Assembly (NCBI GenBank): GCA_964502215.1
Contig: CAZCUN010000010.1
Location: 7,626-71,625, forward strand
From: JAALLB01 sp964502215
GTDB taxonomy: Bacteria; Pseudomonadota; Alphaproteobacteria; Rhizobiales; Rhizobiaceae
Length of the DNA stretch: 64,000 nt
Reading direction: 5' to 3'
Within the stretch, counting starts at the first letter, position 1, and each line of letters begins with the position of its first letter. Shown here piece after piece: positions 1 to 8,500 of this stretch. The translations under genes were made by a program, and so were the position numbers. The notes under the pieces are model-generated. The model did not search any database and was not told the DNA's origin. It saw only the letters and a program-made list of their open reading frames with translations.

Positions 1-206
1 GCCAGCCTCACCTTAAGGGGGAGATAGTTTTTTAAAAAACTTATCCCCGCCCCAAACCCATCCTGCATAATCAACTCATTGCTTGATCATTATTTGCGAA
101 CAAACCAGAAGGGTTTGCTTCGCTGATCTATAACACCGTTCGAGCTTCGGGCGAGTGAATGCGAAATTATGCCTGCCTCCTACTTGTGGGGAGGCGAATG
201 CAAAAC

Positions 207-237
207 AAAAAAAGCGAAGAAATTTTCTCCGCCTTTT
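207..237 (-). terminator. Probable intrinsic terminator of the GH3 gene
   Basis: Read on the minus strand, an imperfect hairpin (AAAGGCGGAGAAA against TTTCTTCGCTTT) is followed by seven T residues (plus-strand A run at 207-213). It lies about 25 bases past the stop of the GH3 gene. The rest of bases 1-262 holds no gene I can support. It includes a short hairpin at 175-195 (GCCTCC/GGAGGC) and, at the left edge, a piece resembling the G-rich intergenic hairpin near 4952. Confidence 0.55.
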
Positions 238-262
238 GTCATTCAAATTTTAACCCCAAAAA

Positions 263-1366
263 TTACGCGCTGTAGCGTTTTTTCATGGACATGACGCGGG
301 CATAAGATGATTTGATTTGAGCGGTTGAAATGCGCCCCTCTTTCACCGCATCAGAAATCCAGCGTGTTGCTTTTACTGGCAGCGCTTCGTCATAGTTCAA
401 CGAGTTGGATAGAAGCAGCAAGTCATTGCCAGCAGCTAGTGAGAGAATAATAGCCTCACGCAATTGGAATGATTTTCTAATTGCGCCCATGTCTAGATCG
501 TCGGTTAGGATCACGCCTTTATAGCCAAGACCGCGACGCAGTTTTGTGGTGATTGCTTTTTGCGAGAACGTCACTGGCGATTTGCCGTTTGAAAATTCTG
601 GGTGGAACAAATGTCCGCCCATAATCATTGGTGCAGCTGACGCCAATTTTTTGAAAGGAACGATTTCATCTGCTGACCAAGTTTTGGAAATATCAACGAA
701 ACCGTCGTGGCTATCTGATCTGGATGAACCGTGGCCTGGAAAGTGCTTTAATGAACAAGCAACACCAGCTTGGCCAAAGCCTTTGACGAAAGCTGCCGCA
801 TAAGCTGCAATGCGCTCGACATCGGTAGAAAAGCCACGGTCGTATTTGCCGATGACAGGATTTTTGGGGTCATGAATATCAACCGAAGGTGCCATGTTCA
901 TGTTAAAACCAGCAGCGCGAAGTTCGCGGCCAGCTTTTGCGTATAGTGCTTGTGCTTCGCCAACGGATTTATTTTCTGCCATCCATCTGGCAGTAGGAAT
1001 TGAAGTAAAGCCATGCTTTTTGCCAAGACGCTGAACCTTGCCGCCTTCTTGGTCAATTGCCATTAAGCCTTGGCGGCTAGCGCCAATCATAGAGCGTGCA
1101 ATTTGCTTAACGGCTTTGCCGCTTTTTACATTGTGACGCAGGAATAACGCACCGCCAGCGCGGCCTTTTGCAATGTGAGATACCAGTGCTTTGGTAGACT
1201 TATCACCAGCACTGCCACCTGGAAAACCTGGTACTAAAAGTTGCCCAGCCATCGCCTCAATACTTGCAGCATTTACGCGTGTTGCTGTTAAAATTGCAGG
1301 GGCTGCCAAAGTTGAGGCTGCAGCAAGACCTACAAAACGACGACGGCTTAATTTTGAATTTTCCAT
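263..1366 (-). CDS. GH3 family beta-N-acetylhexosaminidase (NagZ-like), Tat-exported
   Basis: Family 3 glycoside hydrolase of 367 residues; the family removes N-acetylglucosamine from muropeptides or chitin-type glycans. The NagZ signature KHFPGHG is at residues 207-213, followed by the D218-S-H220 acid/base dyad, and TDDLDM at 288-293 carries the nucleophile aspartate. The N-terminus SRRRFVGLAAA (7-17) with a hydrophobic stretch to about residue 33 is a twin-arginine signal, so the enzyme should act in the periplasm. Classical NagZ is cytoplasmic, so this is better seen as an exported relative than as the recycling NagZ itself. It lies 38 bases downstream of hisG on the same strand. A terminator follows it. 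Confidence 0.85.
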   Translation of the reverse strand: MENSKLSRRRFVGLAAASTLAAPAILTATRVNAASIEAMAGQLLVPGFPGGSAGDKSTKALVSHIAKGRAGGALFLRHNVKSGKAVKQIARSMIGASRQGLMAIDQEGGKVQRLGKKHGFTSIPTARWMAENKSVGEAQALYAKAGRELRAAGFNMNMAPSVDIHDPKNPVIGKYDRGFSTDVERIAAYAAAFVKGFGQAGVACSLKHFPGHGSSRSDSHDGFVDISKTWSADEIVPFKKLASAAPMIMGGHLFHPEFSNGKSPVTFSQKAITTKLRRGLGYKGVILTDDLDMGAIRKSFQLREAIILSLAAGNDLLLLSNSLNYDEALPVKATRWISDAVKEGRISTAQIKSSYARVMSMKKRYSA

Positions 1367-1404
1367 TGATAGTTCTCCAAGAAGAGGTGTTCTAGCGAAT
1401 CAGT

Positions 1405-2124
1405 TTAGGTATTTGTCACTACATTGGACAAAGAATTACAAATTTCTATTAACGTTTCCGTATGGTCAATTTGTGACGGCATAACCTTGGAAATAATTAA
1501 ATTCGCTTCAGACTTCAAGATAATACCGTCTGAGAGCATTTTTAATCCATTTGCACGAAGCGTTGAACCTGTCGAAGTGATGTCAACTATCACATCCGCT
1601 TGGCCTGCTGCTGGCGCTGCTTCTGTAGCCCCTAAGCTTTCAACAATGCGATATGTATCGACGCCACGATCTGCAAAAAAGCCTTGAGTTAGTTGCCAAT
1701 ATTTTGTTGCTATACGCAAGCGCCTGCCGTGACGAGCGCGAAACTCTGCGGCAACATCGCCCAAGTCTGCCATGGTTTCCACATCCACCCACGCGTCAGG
1801 AATACCAATTACAACATCTGCATGGCCAAAGCCAAGTTTGACTGCAAAGTCCAAAACATCGTCAGCGCTATCTATGGTTTCACGCGCTAAATCTTCGCCT
1901 GTAATACCTGCATGAATGTTACCGCTTACTAATTCACGGGCAATCTCTGAAGCGGACAAAAACACAACATCGATTGCGCCTTTGATTTTGCCACCTTGCA
2001 AGTTACCTTGATAGCTTCGTTCGTTTTCTGGCAAACGCAATTCAAAATCAGCCTTGGCAAATAATTCAACTGCGTCTTGTTTCAAACGGCCTTTGGAAGG
2101 CATTGCGATTGTTAAATTACTCAC
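1405..2124 (-). CDS. hisG: ATP phosphoribosyltransferase catalytic subunit, short form
   Basis: Catalyses the first step of histidine synthesis, joining ATP and PRPP. At 239 residues this is the short HisG, which lacks the C-terminal regulatory domain and needs HisZ. Family features are the N-terminal PSKGRL and the phosphate-binding segment near 'VDITSTGSTLRANGL' in the last third. It starts with GTG; that start overlaps the TGA stop of hisZ by four bases (GTGA, 2121-2124), which indicates translational coupling and matching amounts of the two subunits. It is the third gene of hisS-hisZ-hisG. Confidence 0.95.
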   Translation of the reverse strand: MSNLTIAMPSKGRLKQDAVELFAKADFELRLPENERSYQGNLQGGKIKGAIDVVFLSASEIARELVSGNIHAGITGEDLARETIDSADDVLDFAVKLGFGHADVVIGIPDAWVDVETMADLGDVAAEFRARHGRRLRIATKYWQLTQGFFADRGVDTYRIVESLGATEAAPAAGQADVIVDITSTGSTLRANGLKMLSDGIILKSEANLIISKVMPSQIDHTETLIEICNSLSNVVTNT

Positions 2125-3209
2125 TGCGCACCCCCTTCCTCATAGCCAATTAAACGCTCAAGCCAAACCGCGAATCCAACGGCTGGAATTTCTTGTGGTG
2201 ACCCAAGCAAGGTTAAAAGGCGATCATAGCGTCCACCCCCCACAAGCGGCTCATTTTCAGATTGAGTATAAACCTCAAATACAAAGCCTGTATAATAATC
2301 TAAGCGACGGCCAAAACTTGCGCGATATCGCATTGCGACATCACTGTCTTTTAAGCCTTCGTTACGGGCATAAAGTTCATCACGTGCGAAAGATAAAATG
2401 ATGCCGTGTTTATTTTCAAAAACTTCTATCGTGTCGTAAGCGTCTTTTAGATCAACATCGATAGCAAGAAATTCTTCAAGCGCTGCGCGTTTATCTGCGC
2501 TTAATTTTTGCGATGCTAATTCAGCTTTCTCGATTAAACGTTCAGCAATTGCCTGCGATGTTCGCCCACCCGTTAGCGGCAAACCTTGCTCAAGCATTTC
2601 GCCTTTGATTGCTTCTGTTAGCTTTTCTATATCACGTGCTTCAAGCGCTGTTTGCATTTCTGCTGACAACGCATCAAAGCTTTGTGTCTCACTTGATGAC
2701 ATTTGATCGAGTTGCTCTTTTAACAATGCATCATCGCCAAATGCCCGAATGAGTTTTTTACGCCATGCTTTTGGAATTTGAAGCGCTTCAAGAGCTGAAA
2801 CGAAAATTGCCTGATCCCCAAGCACCAGCGATAAATCTTTCTGGCCAGCCTCTTCCAAAACATGAAGCGCTGTCATAATGCAATCAATGTCTGCACCCTT
2901 TGCATCTGCGCTACCAAGGTTTTCAAAACCGGCTTGGGTAAACTCATGTGGCTCATCACCACGTTGGCGAAAGACTTTTCCGCAATAGGCGTAGCGCCCT
3001 TTTATCCAGCCTTTTTCTAAATGGCGAAGACAAACGGGAATCGTAAACTCAGGCCGCAAACAAAATTGTTTTCCTGAATTTTCTTGGGTGATGAATATCC
3101 GCCGACGAAGGTCTTCGCCCGTTGTATCCAAAAACGGATCTGCTGGTTGAAGCAGGTCAATTTCTGGCGTCATGCAGCCGGTGGATTCGAGTGTTTTGAG
3201 GATGGTCAT
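2121..3209 (-). CDS. hisZ: ATP phosphoribosyltransferase regulatory subunit
   Basis: HisZ is a histidyl-tRNA synthetase paralogue without the anticodon-binding domain. It pairs with short HisG and passes on histidine feedback. Synthetase-type motifs remain: LRPEFTIPVCLRH at 51-63, FRQRGDEPHEFTQAGFENLG at 80-99, and RRLDYYTGFVFE in the last fifth. Length is 362 residues. The ATG at 3209 sits 8 bases from a palindromic repeat that separates it from hisS. The gene overlaps hisG by 4 bases. Confidence 0.93.
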   Translation of the reverse strand: MTILKTLESTGCMTPEIDLLQPADPFLDTTGEDLRRRIFITQENSGKQFCLRPEFTIPVCLRHLEKGWIKGRYAYCGKVFRQRGDEPHEFTQAGFENLGSADAKGADIDCIMTALHVLEEAGQKDLSLVLGDQAIFVSALEALQIPKAWRKKLIRAFGDDALLKEQLDQMSSSETQSFDALSAEMQTALEARDIEKLTEAIKGEMLEQGLPLTGGRTSQAIAERLIEKAELASQKLSADKRAALEEFLAIDVDLKDAYDTIEVFENKHGIILSFARDELYARNEGLKDSDVAMRYRASFGRRLDYYTGFVFEVYTQSENEPLVGGGRYDRLLTLLGSPQEIPAVGFAVWLERLIGYEEGGAQ

Positions 3210-3216
3210 GCTTTAT

Positions 3217-3290
3217 CCCTCATGCTGAGCTTATCGAAGCATTTGGGATTAAGCACCAGCCCCCGTCCTTCGACAGGCTCAGGATGAGGG
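3217..3290. repeat. REP-like palindromic intergenic element inside the his operon
   Basis: Two 23-base arms (3217-3239 and 3268-3290) are inverted copies with three mismatches; the core CTTCGA...GCTCAG...ATGAGGG is shared, and the loop is 28 bases. From memory, palindromes with this CTTCGACAGGCTCAGGATGAGG-type arm recur in many alphaproteobacterial genomes as short mobile intergenic repeats. Here it fills nearly all of the 83-base gap between hisS and hisZ and ends two bases before the hisS stop. If transcribed it would fold into a strong stem. Confidence 0.75.
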
Positions 3291-3292
3291 CT

Positions 3293-4864
3293 TCACTCAT
3301 TTGATGCACTCTGCTCAGTCAAAAATTTTTGAATTTCCGCTTTTTGTTTAGCCAACATCTCATTTACTTTTTGGACTAACTCGTCCTCATTAATTACCTC
3401 TTGCCCAGGGCGTGCTGCTTTATACTCCTCATTGCTCTCAATCGCAGCGGCTTCTTTTTTGCCTTCGATCATGTCTTTGAGTTGTATCTTATTATTGGCG
3501 CGTTCATCAGAACCTTGAATGATACAAATCGGGCAACCGCGTTTATCGGCATATCGAAGTTGGTTTGGAAATTTCTTCCAATTGCCTTGATACATTTCTG
3601 CGCGGATGCCAGCGTTGCGCAACGCTTGAACATAAGATTGATATTGCCCCATCGCATCACCATCCATGACGGTGACAAGAACAGGTGCAAGCGTTTTTCC
3701 TGTATCCAATTTACCAAGATTTTTAAGCGCGGTCATCAGCCGTGATACGCCGATGGAAAAACCCGTTGCAGGAACAGGCTGCCCCATGAAGCGCGAGACC
3801 AGACCGTCATAACGCCCACCGCCACCAACAGAACCAAAGACAACCTCTTGGCCTTTTTCATTGGTGACTGGGAAAGTGAGTTCGGCTTCGAAAACTGGGC
3901 CTGTGTAATATTCGAGGCCACGGACGCAGGTCGGGTCGATTTTGATTCTATCATCTTTATAGCCTGATGCTTCGAGTAGAGGCTGTAATTGTTCTATTAA
4001 TTCATTTACTGCATCATCATATGGTAACCAAGATAATCCTCCATATTGGTCAGGAACACCACCTGTTGTTGCAGTGATTGAATCTAACACTTCCTGCTGG
4101 CGCAAAAGATTAGGTGATGTAATAACTGCTAAAATACTATTCTTTTGGTATTCATCCAAACCAACACCGATTGTGCGATCACCACTTTCATCGGTTCTAC
4201 CTTCTCCTAGAAGCTCTCGAACACCTTCAATACCAAACTTGTCCAACTTGTCGATTGCTCGCATGGTATTAAGCCGCTTCTCAGCATTTTCATCGCCACT
4301 GAGCCCAATGGCTTCCATTACGCCGTCCAGCACTTTGCGATTGTTGACACGGATAACGTAATCACCACGCTTAATCCCCAGCGCTTCCATCACGTCTGCC
4401 ATCATCATGCACATTTCGGCGTCGGCCTGGACGCCGGGGGCGCCTACGGTGTCGGCGTCGAATTGCATGAATTGTCTAAAGCGGCCTGGGCCTGGCTTTT
4501 CGTTTCTGAAAACGTAACCAGCGCGGTAACTTCTGAATGGCAATGTAATGTCGTTATAATTTTCTGCCACATGTCTGGCGAGTGGTGCGGTGAGATCGTA
4601 GCGCAGGCTCATCCATTGGTCGTCATCATCTTGGAGTGAAAACACACCTTCGTTTGGGCGGTCACTGTCTGGCAGAAATTTGCCTAAGCAATCGGTATAT
4701 TCAAACATCGGTGTTTCAACAGGGTCAAAACCATAGCGCTCATAGACCTCAGAAATCTTCGCCATCATGGCATTAACCGCGCGGATATCATCGCTAGAGC
4801 GATCGACAAATCCTCGTGGTAAGCGAGCTTTTAATTTCTGCGGTTTTTTGTTCTTTTTGGACAT
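3293..4864 (-). CDS. hisS: Histidyl-tRNA synthetase
   Basis: Class II synthetase of 523 residues that charges tRNA-His in the cytoplasm. Visible motifs are LRYDLTAP at 87-94, motif 2 FRNEKPGPGRFRQFMQFD at 119-136, the histidine-specific GLEYYTGPVFE near residue 320, motif 3 'GGGGRYDGL...TGFSIGVSRL', and a C-terminal anticodon-binding domain. It is longer than the roughly 420 residues of E. coli HisS, as alphaproteobacterial HisS usually is. It is the first gene of the hisS-hisZ-hisG operon, so a synthetase and its paralogue are transcribed together. Confidence 0.96.
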   Translation of the reverse strand: MSKKNKKPQKLKARLPRGFVDRSSDDIRAVNAMMAKISEVYERYGFDPVETPMFEYTDCLGKFLPDSDRPNEGVFSLQDDDDQWMSLRYDLTAPLARHVAENYNDITLPFRSYRAGYVFRNEKPGPGRFRQFMQFDADTVGAPGVQADAEMCMMMADVMEALGIKRGDYVIRVNNRKVLDGVMEAIGLSGDENAEKRLNTMRAIDKLDKFGIEGVRELLGEGRTDESGDRTIGVGLDEYQKNSILAVITSPNLLRQQEVLDSITATTGGVPDQYGGLSWLPYDDAVNELIEQLQPLLEASGYKDDRIKIDPTCVRGLEYYTGPVFEAELTFPVTNEKGQEVVFGSVGGGGRYDGLVSRFMGQPVPATGFSIGVSRLMTALKNLGKLDTGKTLAPVLVTVMDGDAMGQYQSYVQALRNAGIRAEMYQGNWKKFPNQLRYADKRGCPICIIQGSDERANNKIQLKDMIEGKKEAAAIESNEEYKAARPGQEVINEDELVQKVNEMLAKQKAEIQKFLTEQSASNE

Positions 4865-4951
4865 GGTTTTATGGCTCTATTTAAGAGAAAAATCTGTTGT
4901 GCGTTTGTTAGCTTATGGGGCGGATTGGGGCAAGTCTTCTTGGGCTTTGAT

Positions 4952-4976
4952 TTTCTCCCCGCTTGAGGGGGAGAAA
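4952..4976. repeat. G/C-rich intergenic hairpin (TTTCTCCCC / GGGGAGAAA)
   Basis: Perfect 9-base inverted repeat (4952-4960 and 4968-4976) with a 7-base loop, between the stop of tag and the start of hisS. There is no T run on either strand, so it is not a classic terminator. Similar 'CTCCCC...GGGGAG' hairpins are common intergenic repeats in Hyphomicrobiales. A partial look-alike (TTAAGGGGGAGA) is at bases 13-24. Confidence 0.5.
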
Positions 4977-4982
4977 CTTTAG

Positions 4983-5603
4983 TTAAGGCCTGACAAACTC
5001 TGCTCTCGCCTTTTCAATACGCGCATGACAATAGCAGCCTTCGATATGGTCATTGACCATCCCCATTGCTTGCATGAAAGCGTAAGCAGTTGTGGGGCCT
5101 ACAAAGCTCCAGCCACGTTTTTTTAGGTCTTTGGAAATTGTGGTCGAAATATCTGTTGTTGCTGGCACGTCTGACATGGATTTAACCTTGGCTAAATTCT
5201 TTGGCTCATAACTCCAAAAGTGTTTGGCAAGCGAGCCTTTCTCTTCGATGAGTTCGATGGCTTTTTTAGCATTGTTAATCGTGGATTTAATCTTACCGCG
5301 ATGGCGAATAATGCCTGCGTTCAAGACTTGCTTTTCGATATCAGCATCACCCATGGCGGCTACTTTTTCGATATCAAAACCATGAAACGCTTCACGGAAG
5401 TTTTCGCGCTTAGATAAAATTGTGTACCAGGATAGCCCCGACTGAAAGCCTTCAAGACAGATTTTTTCAAACAGTCGCGTATCGCTTTTGACGGGATTAC
5501 CCCATTCTTCATCATGATAGATCAAATAATCTTCTTGAGGCCCTGCCCAAAAGCAACGGGCCTTGCCATCTTCACCAGTTATAAGAGAAGGTCTTTCGGT
5601 CAT
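4983..5603 (-). CDS. tag: DNA-3-methyladenine glycosylase I
   Basis: Constitutive base-excision glycosylase that removes 3-methyladenine from alkylated DNA. The 206 residues align by eye with E. coli Tag: C17 and H30 (in YHDEEWG, 29-35) with H186 and C190 form the family zinc site, and E51 in CLEGFQSGLSW corresponds to E. coli Glu38. The AGIIRHRGKI motif and the C-terminal VNDHIEGC segment are intact. It is read towards hisS from its own promoter region. Confidence 0.93.
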   Translation of the reverse strand: MTERPSLITGEDGKARCFWAGPQEDYLIYHDEEWGNPVKSDTRLFEKICLEGFQSGLSWYTILSKRENFREAFHGFDIEKVAAMGDADIEKQVLNAGIIRHRGKIKSTINNAKKAIELIEEKGSLAKHFWSYEPKNLAKVKSMSDVPATTDISTTISKDLKKRGWSFVGPTTAYAFMQAMGMVNDHIEGCYCHARIEKARAEFVRP

Positions 5604-5742
5604 TTGATGTTTCCAGTTGGTTGAATTAATTTTTACTCTAAAAACAAACTAATTGTTTTGCGTCTTCATGGGAAATGGTTATTTTATCAAAAGCGACTTC
5701 TTATATTTCTTGCAGGGCAACTTAATCTTGGAAATTCAACAA

Positions 5743-6459
5743 TTGCAAAAGTTTTTAAAAATAAAGCAAATGCTTGCAGGGGTTTTACTCATGCTATCTT
5801 CCGCACCTGCGATAGCAATCAGCGATGAAGAAGCAAAACGTGGCTTCAATGCCACTGTGTTTGGCTCAGAAATTTCGCCTTTTGGAATTCAATCAAGATA
5901 CATTCATAAATTTCGAGGTGAAGTAAGGTTTCGTATTCATAATCTTTCTTCAAAAAATCGCATTGCGGCAGCCTCACAATTTATCAATTCACTTGAACAA
6001 AAAATTTCTGGTGTAAAAGTACGCATTGTAAAAGAAGGTGAGCGGGCAAATTTTAATCTCTATATTGTTAACCGTGCTAATTATGAAAACGTAGTGCGAG
6101 AAAAAGTGCAGCGCCGATCTCAATCTGCGGCACCGGGAAAATGTTTAGTCATGTCGAGGTTCTCACGTGCAGGCATGATCCGCTCAGATGCAGTTATTGT
6201 TTCAGATGAAGGCGAAGCGCTTTTTAGACGTTGTTTAATCGAAGAGATTTTACAAGGTTTGGGGCCTTTAAATGAAAGTACGTCCTTAAGCAAAAGTGTT
6301 TTTAATGACACCTCGACACACACAAAATTCACAGACTTTGACCGTCTGATTATGAACATGCTTTATGATAAGCGTATCAAGAATGGGGCAAGCCCTCGCA
6401 CTGTTTCAAAGGTGCTGGATAAAGTTTTGCAAGACACCAAAAGACGTCTGGGTCTTTAA
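5743..6459 (+). CDS. Secreted DUF2927 protein
   Basis: Contains the DUF2927 pattern: C in 'RCLIEEILQGLGPLNE', then 'SVFNDTS...FTDFDRLIMNMLYDKRI.NG'. Function unknown; the family is found mainly in alphaproteobacteria and is usually exported. The start is uncertain. A TTG at 5743 gives a good signal peptide (MQKFLKIKQ, then a hydrophobic run ending APAIA). The ATG at 5770 removes the positive residues, and an open frame extends back to a TTG at 5653. It stands alone, divergent from tag and about 160 bases before the first L,D-transpeptidase. Confidence 0.75.
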   Translation: MQKFLKIKQMLAGVLLMLSSAPAIAISDEEAKRGFNATVFGSEISPFGIQSRYIHKFRGEVRFRIHNLSSKNRIAAASQFINSLEQKISGVKVRIVKEGERANFNLYIVNRANYENVVREKVQRRSQSAAPGKCLVMSRFSRAGMIRSDAVIVSDEGEALFRRCLIEEILQGLGPLNESTSLSKSVFNDTSTHTKFTDFDRLIMNMLYDKRIKNGASPRTVSKVLDKVLQDTKRRLGL

Positions 6460-6619
6460 CCTTTCATTAACGAAACACCAAAAGTATTCGTTTACCAAGT
6501 ATTACTAAACTTTTAATTTTTTGATTAAGATTCATAATTTTGAAGATTTGCTACGGCATTATTAGAATATGCGTGGGGATAAATCCTCGCTTAAATGATG
6601 ATTAAGTAGTGAGTACGTC

Positions 6620-7489
6620 ATGACTAAAAAAACAATAATGCTGCTTGGCGCAGCACTTCTTGCAGCACCTATGGGTGCAGCTAATGCTGGAGATCGGTAT
6701 TCAACACCGCCAGCAGTTACACTTTCACCGAGCCTTGCTTCTCCTTGGATTTTGCAACTTAAAAAGCCAGCTTTGAATGGCCAAAGAGCAAAAGTAGGCC
6801 TAACAGCGCCTAAGCAAAAAGTTTTGCGTAAGGTAAAAAAGCGCAAGCAAGTTCGGGTTGTTAAAAAGAAAGTTGCTAAGAAGCGTGTGATACGAGCAAC
6901 TGGCATTTTTGCGGGTCTTAATACAGCCCCTGCACGCACACCTCAAACTGTTTATCGCAAGAAGAAAAAACTTGCATATAACCGCGTCCCAAATCGTAGC
7001 CGCGTAAATCAGTCACCAGCACAGCGCCCGCTTGATCCAAAGTTCTTACCACAAATGGTATCTTATCAAACAAGCCAAAAACCTGGTACAATGGTCATCG
7101 ATACGAATACACGTTTTCTGTATCTTGTTATGGGCAATGGCAAAGCGAGACGTTATGGCGTTGGTGTTGGCAAAGAAGGATTTGAGTGGACAGGCAGTGA
7201 AAAAGTTACTCGCAAAGCTGAGTGGCCTAGCTGGACACCGCCAAAAGAAATGATCATTCGTGAACGCAAAAAAGGACGTGAACTTCCTGCATTCATGCCA
7301 GGTGGCCCTGCAAACCCAATGGGTGCACGGGCTATTTATCTTGGTAGCACACTTTACCGTATTCATGGCACCAACCAACCTTGGACTATTGGCCAAGCAG
7401 TTTCGTCAGGTTGCATCAGAATGCGTAATGAAGATGTAATGGATTTGTATGAGCGTGTAAGACGCGGTGCAAAGGTTATTGTATCCTAA
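6620..7489 (+). CDS. L,D-transpeptidase (YkuD domain), first of a tandem pair
   Basis: Forms 3-3 peptidoglycan cross-links or attaches proteins to peptidoglycan in the periplasm. The 289 residues consist of a Sec signal peptide (1-24, ending ANA), a very basic linker (about 70-95, with runs such as KVKKRK and KKKVAKKR), and a YkuD domain with H249 in IHGT and catalytic C265 in SSGCIRM. The basic linker may bind acidic wall or membrane polymers; that is inference. Hyphomicrobiales grow from the pole and use many such enzymes. A terminator follows, so it is a separate unit from the next LDT. Confidence 0.9.
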   Translation: MTKKTIMLLGAALLAAPMGAANAGDRYSTPPAVTLSPSLASPWILQLKKPALNGQRAKVGLTAPKQKVLRKVKKRKQVRVVKKKVAKKRVIRATGIFAGLNTAPARTPQTVYRKKKKLAYNRVPNRSRVNQSPAQRPLDPKFLPQMVSYQTSQKPGTMVIDTNTRFLYLVMGNGKARRYGVGVGKEGFEWTGSEKVTRKAEWPSWTPPKEMIIRERKKGRELPAFMPGGPANPMGARAIYLGSTLYRIHGTNQPWTIGQAVSSGCIRMRNEDVMDLYERVRRGAKVIVS

Positions 7490-7514
7490 GTAACCGAACA
7501 AAAATTTATTGAAT

Positions 7515-7547
7515 AAAAAAGGCAGAAATGAATTTTCTGCCTTTTTT
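7515..7547 (+). terminator. Intrinsic terminator after the first LDT gene
   Basis: Stem AAAAGGCAGAAA / TTTCTGCCTTTT with a 5-base loop and a T-rich tail, starting 26 bases past the stop. The A run on the left arm means it could also act on the minus strand. Confidence 0.85.
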
Positions 7548-7707
7548 ATTTCCCATCATAATGAGTCTTGAATATTTTATTTGTAAAACTCCCTAAAAGG
7601 GAGAAATTACAATAAAATCGTGATTAACAAATACTTGTGTGTGGCGCAATTTACATTTAGATTAATAAAAATATCAAAGATTCTTATTAGTTAGGGTGGC
7701 GAACACG

Positions 7708-8415
7708 ATGATTTCTAGAAGAAATACCATTAAGGGACTTTTGGGTGGTACAATTGTTGCTACGAATTTTGGGCTTGTAAATTCTGCTTTTGCAAGAAAA
7801 GAAAAAATTTACAATGTTGGCAATCAGCGTTGGGAAGAAGTTGAAATCAACACCAATATTACGCAACGCCGTGTGCCTGCTAAATATAGCCGTAAAAATG
7901 TACGTATTAAAACTAACCACTCTGTTGGTACAATCATTGTTAATACAGACAAGAAATTTCTATATCACGTAACAGGCAAAAACAAAGCAACTCGCTATGG
8001 TGTAGGCGTTGGTCGTGAAGGGTTTGCTTGGAGCGGTGATGCTACTATTAAACGCAAAGCAGAGTGGCCGACTTGGACACCCCCTGCTGAAATGCGTGCT
8101 CGTGAAGCTGAAAAAGGCATTATTCTGCCAATCACTCAAAAAGGTGGCATTGACAACCCGCTTGGCGCACGTGCGCTTTATCTTTATCAAGGCAATCGCG
8201 ATACGCTTTACCGTATTCACGGCACAAACCAGCCATGGTCAATTGGCCTAAATCTATCTTCTGGTTGTATCCGTATGCTGAACTCTGATGTTGAACATCT
8301 TTACAAAGAAGTGAAACTGGGTAGCAAGGTTGTTGTTATTGGTCCTGGTGAAACAAAAACTAGAGGGTTTTCTGAAAATCTAAATCCGTTTGCTAAATTA
8401 TTTAGCCGTAACTAA
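7708..8415 (+). CDS. L,D-transpeptidase (YkuD domain), second of the pair, Tat-type signal
   Basis: A paralogue of the preceding enzyme without the basic linker. H171 (IHGT) and catalytic C187 (SSGCIRM) have the same 16-residue spacing as in the first copy. The ATG at 7708 is chosen because AGGGTGG (7693-7699) lies 8 bases before it; a GTG at 7696 falls inside that ribosome site. The N-terminus SRRNTIKGLLGG, followed by a hydrophobic run to SAFA, resembles a twin-arginine signal, whereas its neighbour has a Sec-type signal. It is 235 residues long. An intrinsic terminator follows. Confidence 0.9.
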   Translation: MISRRNTIKGLLGGTIVATNFGLVNSAFARKEKIYNVGNQRWEEVEINTNITQRRVPAKYSRKNVRIKTNHSVGTIIVNTDKKFLYHVTGKNKATRYGVGVGREGFAWSGDATIKRKAEWPTWTPPAEMRAREAEKGIILPITQKGGIDNPLGARALYLYQGNRDTLYRIHGTNQPWSIGLNLSSGCIRMLNSDVEHLYKEVKLGSKVVVIGPGETKTRGFSENLNPFAKLFSRN

Positions 8416-8439
8416 GCTTTATATTTACTGATTTTCGAG

Positions 8440-8463
8440 AGCCCGCGTCATGCGGGCTTTTTT
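8440..8463 (+). terminator. Intrinsic terminator after the second LDT gene
   Basis: Seven-base GC-rich stem AGCCCGC / GCGGGCT with a 5-base loop, directly followed by a T run, 25 bases after the stop. Confidence 0.92.
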
Positions 8464-8500
8464 GTTTGGCATATTACATAATACAAGATAGAAAATTTCC

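Noticed and set aside
1..262. Possible tRNA or gene remnant at the left edge
   Set aside because: No acceptor stem or TPsiC arm can be folded, and no frame shows protein motifs. Only a terminator and short hairpins are seen.
7589..7603. Small hairpin CTCCC/GGGAG between the LDT genes
   Set aside because: Five pairs only, no T tract and no neighbouring copy close enough to call it a repeat element.
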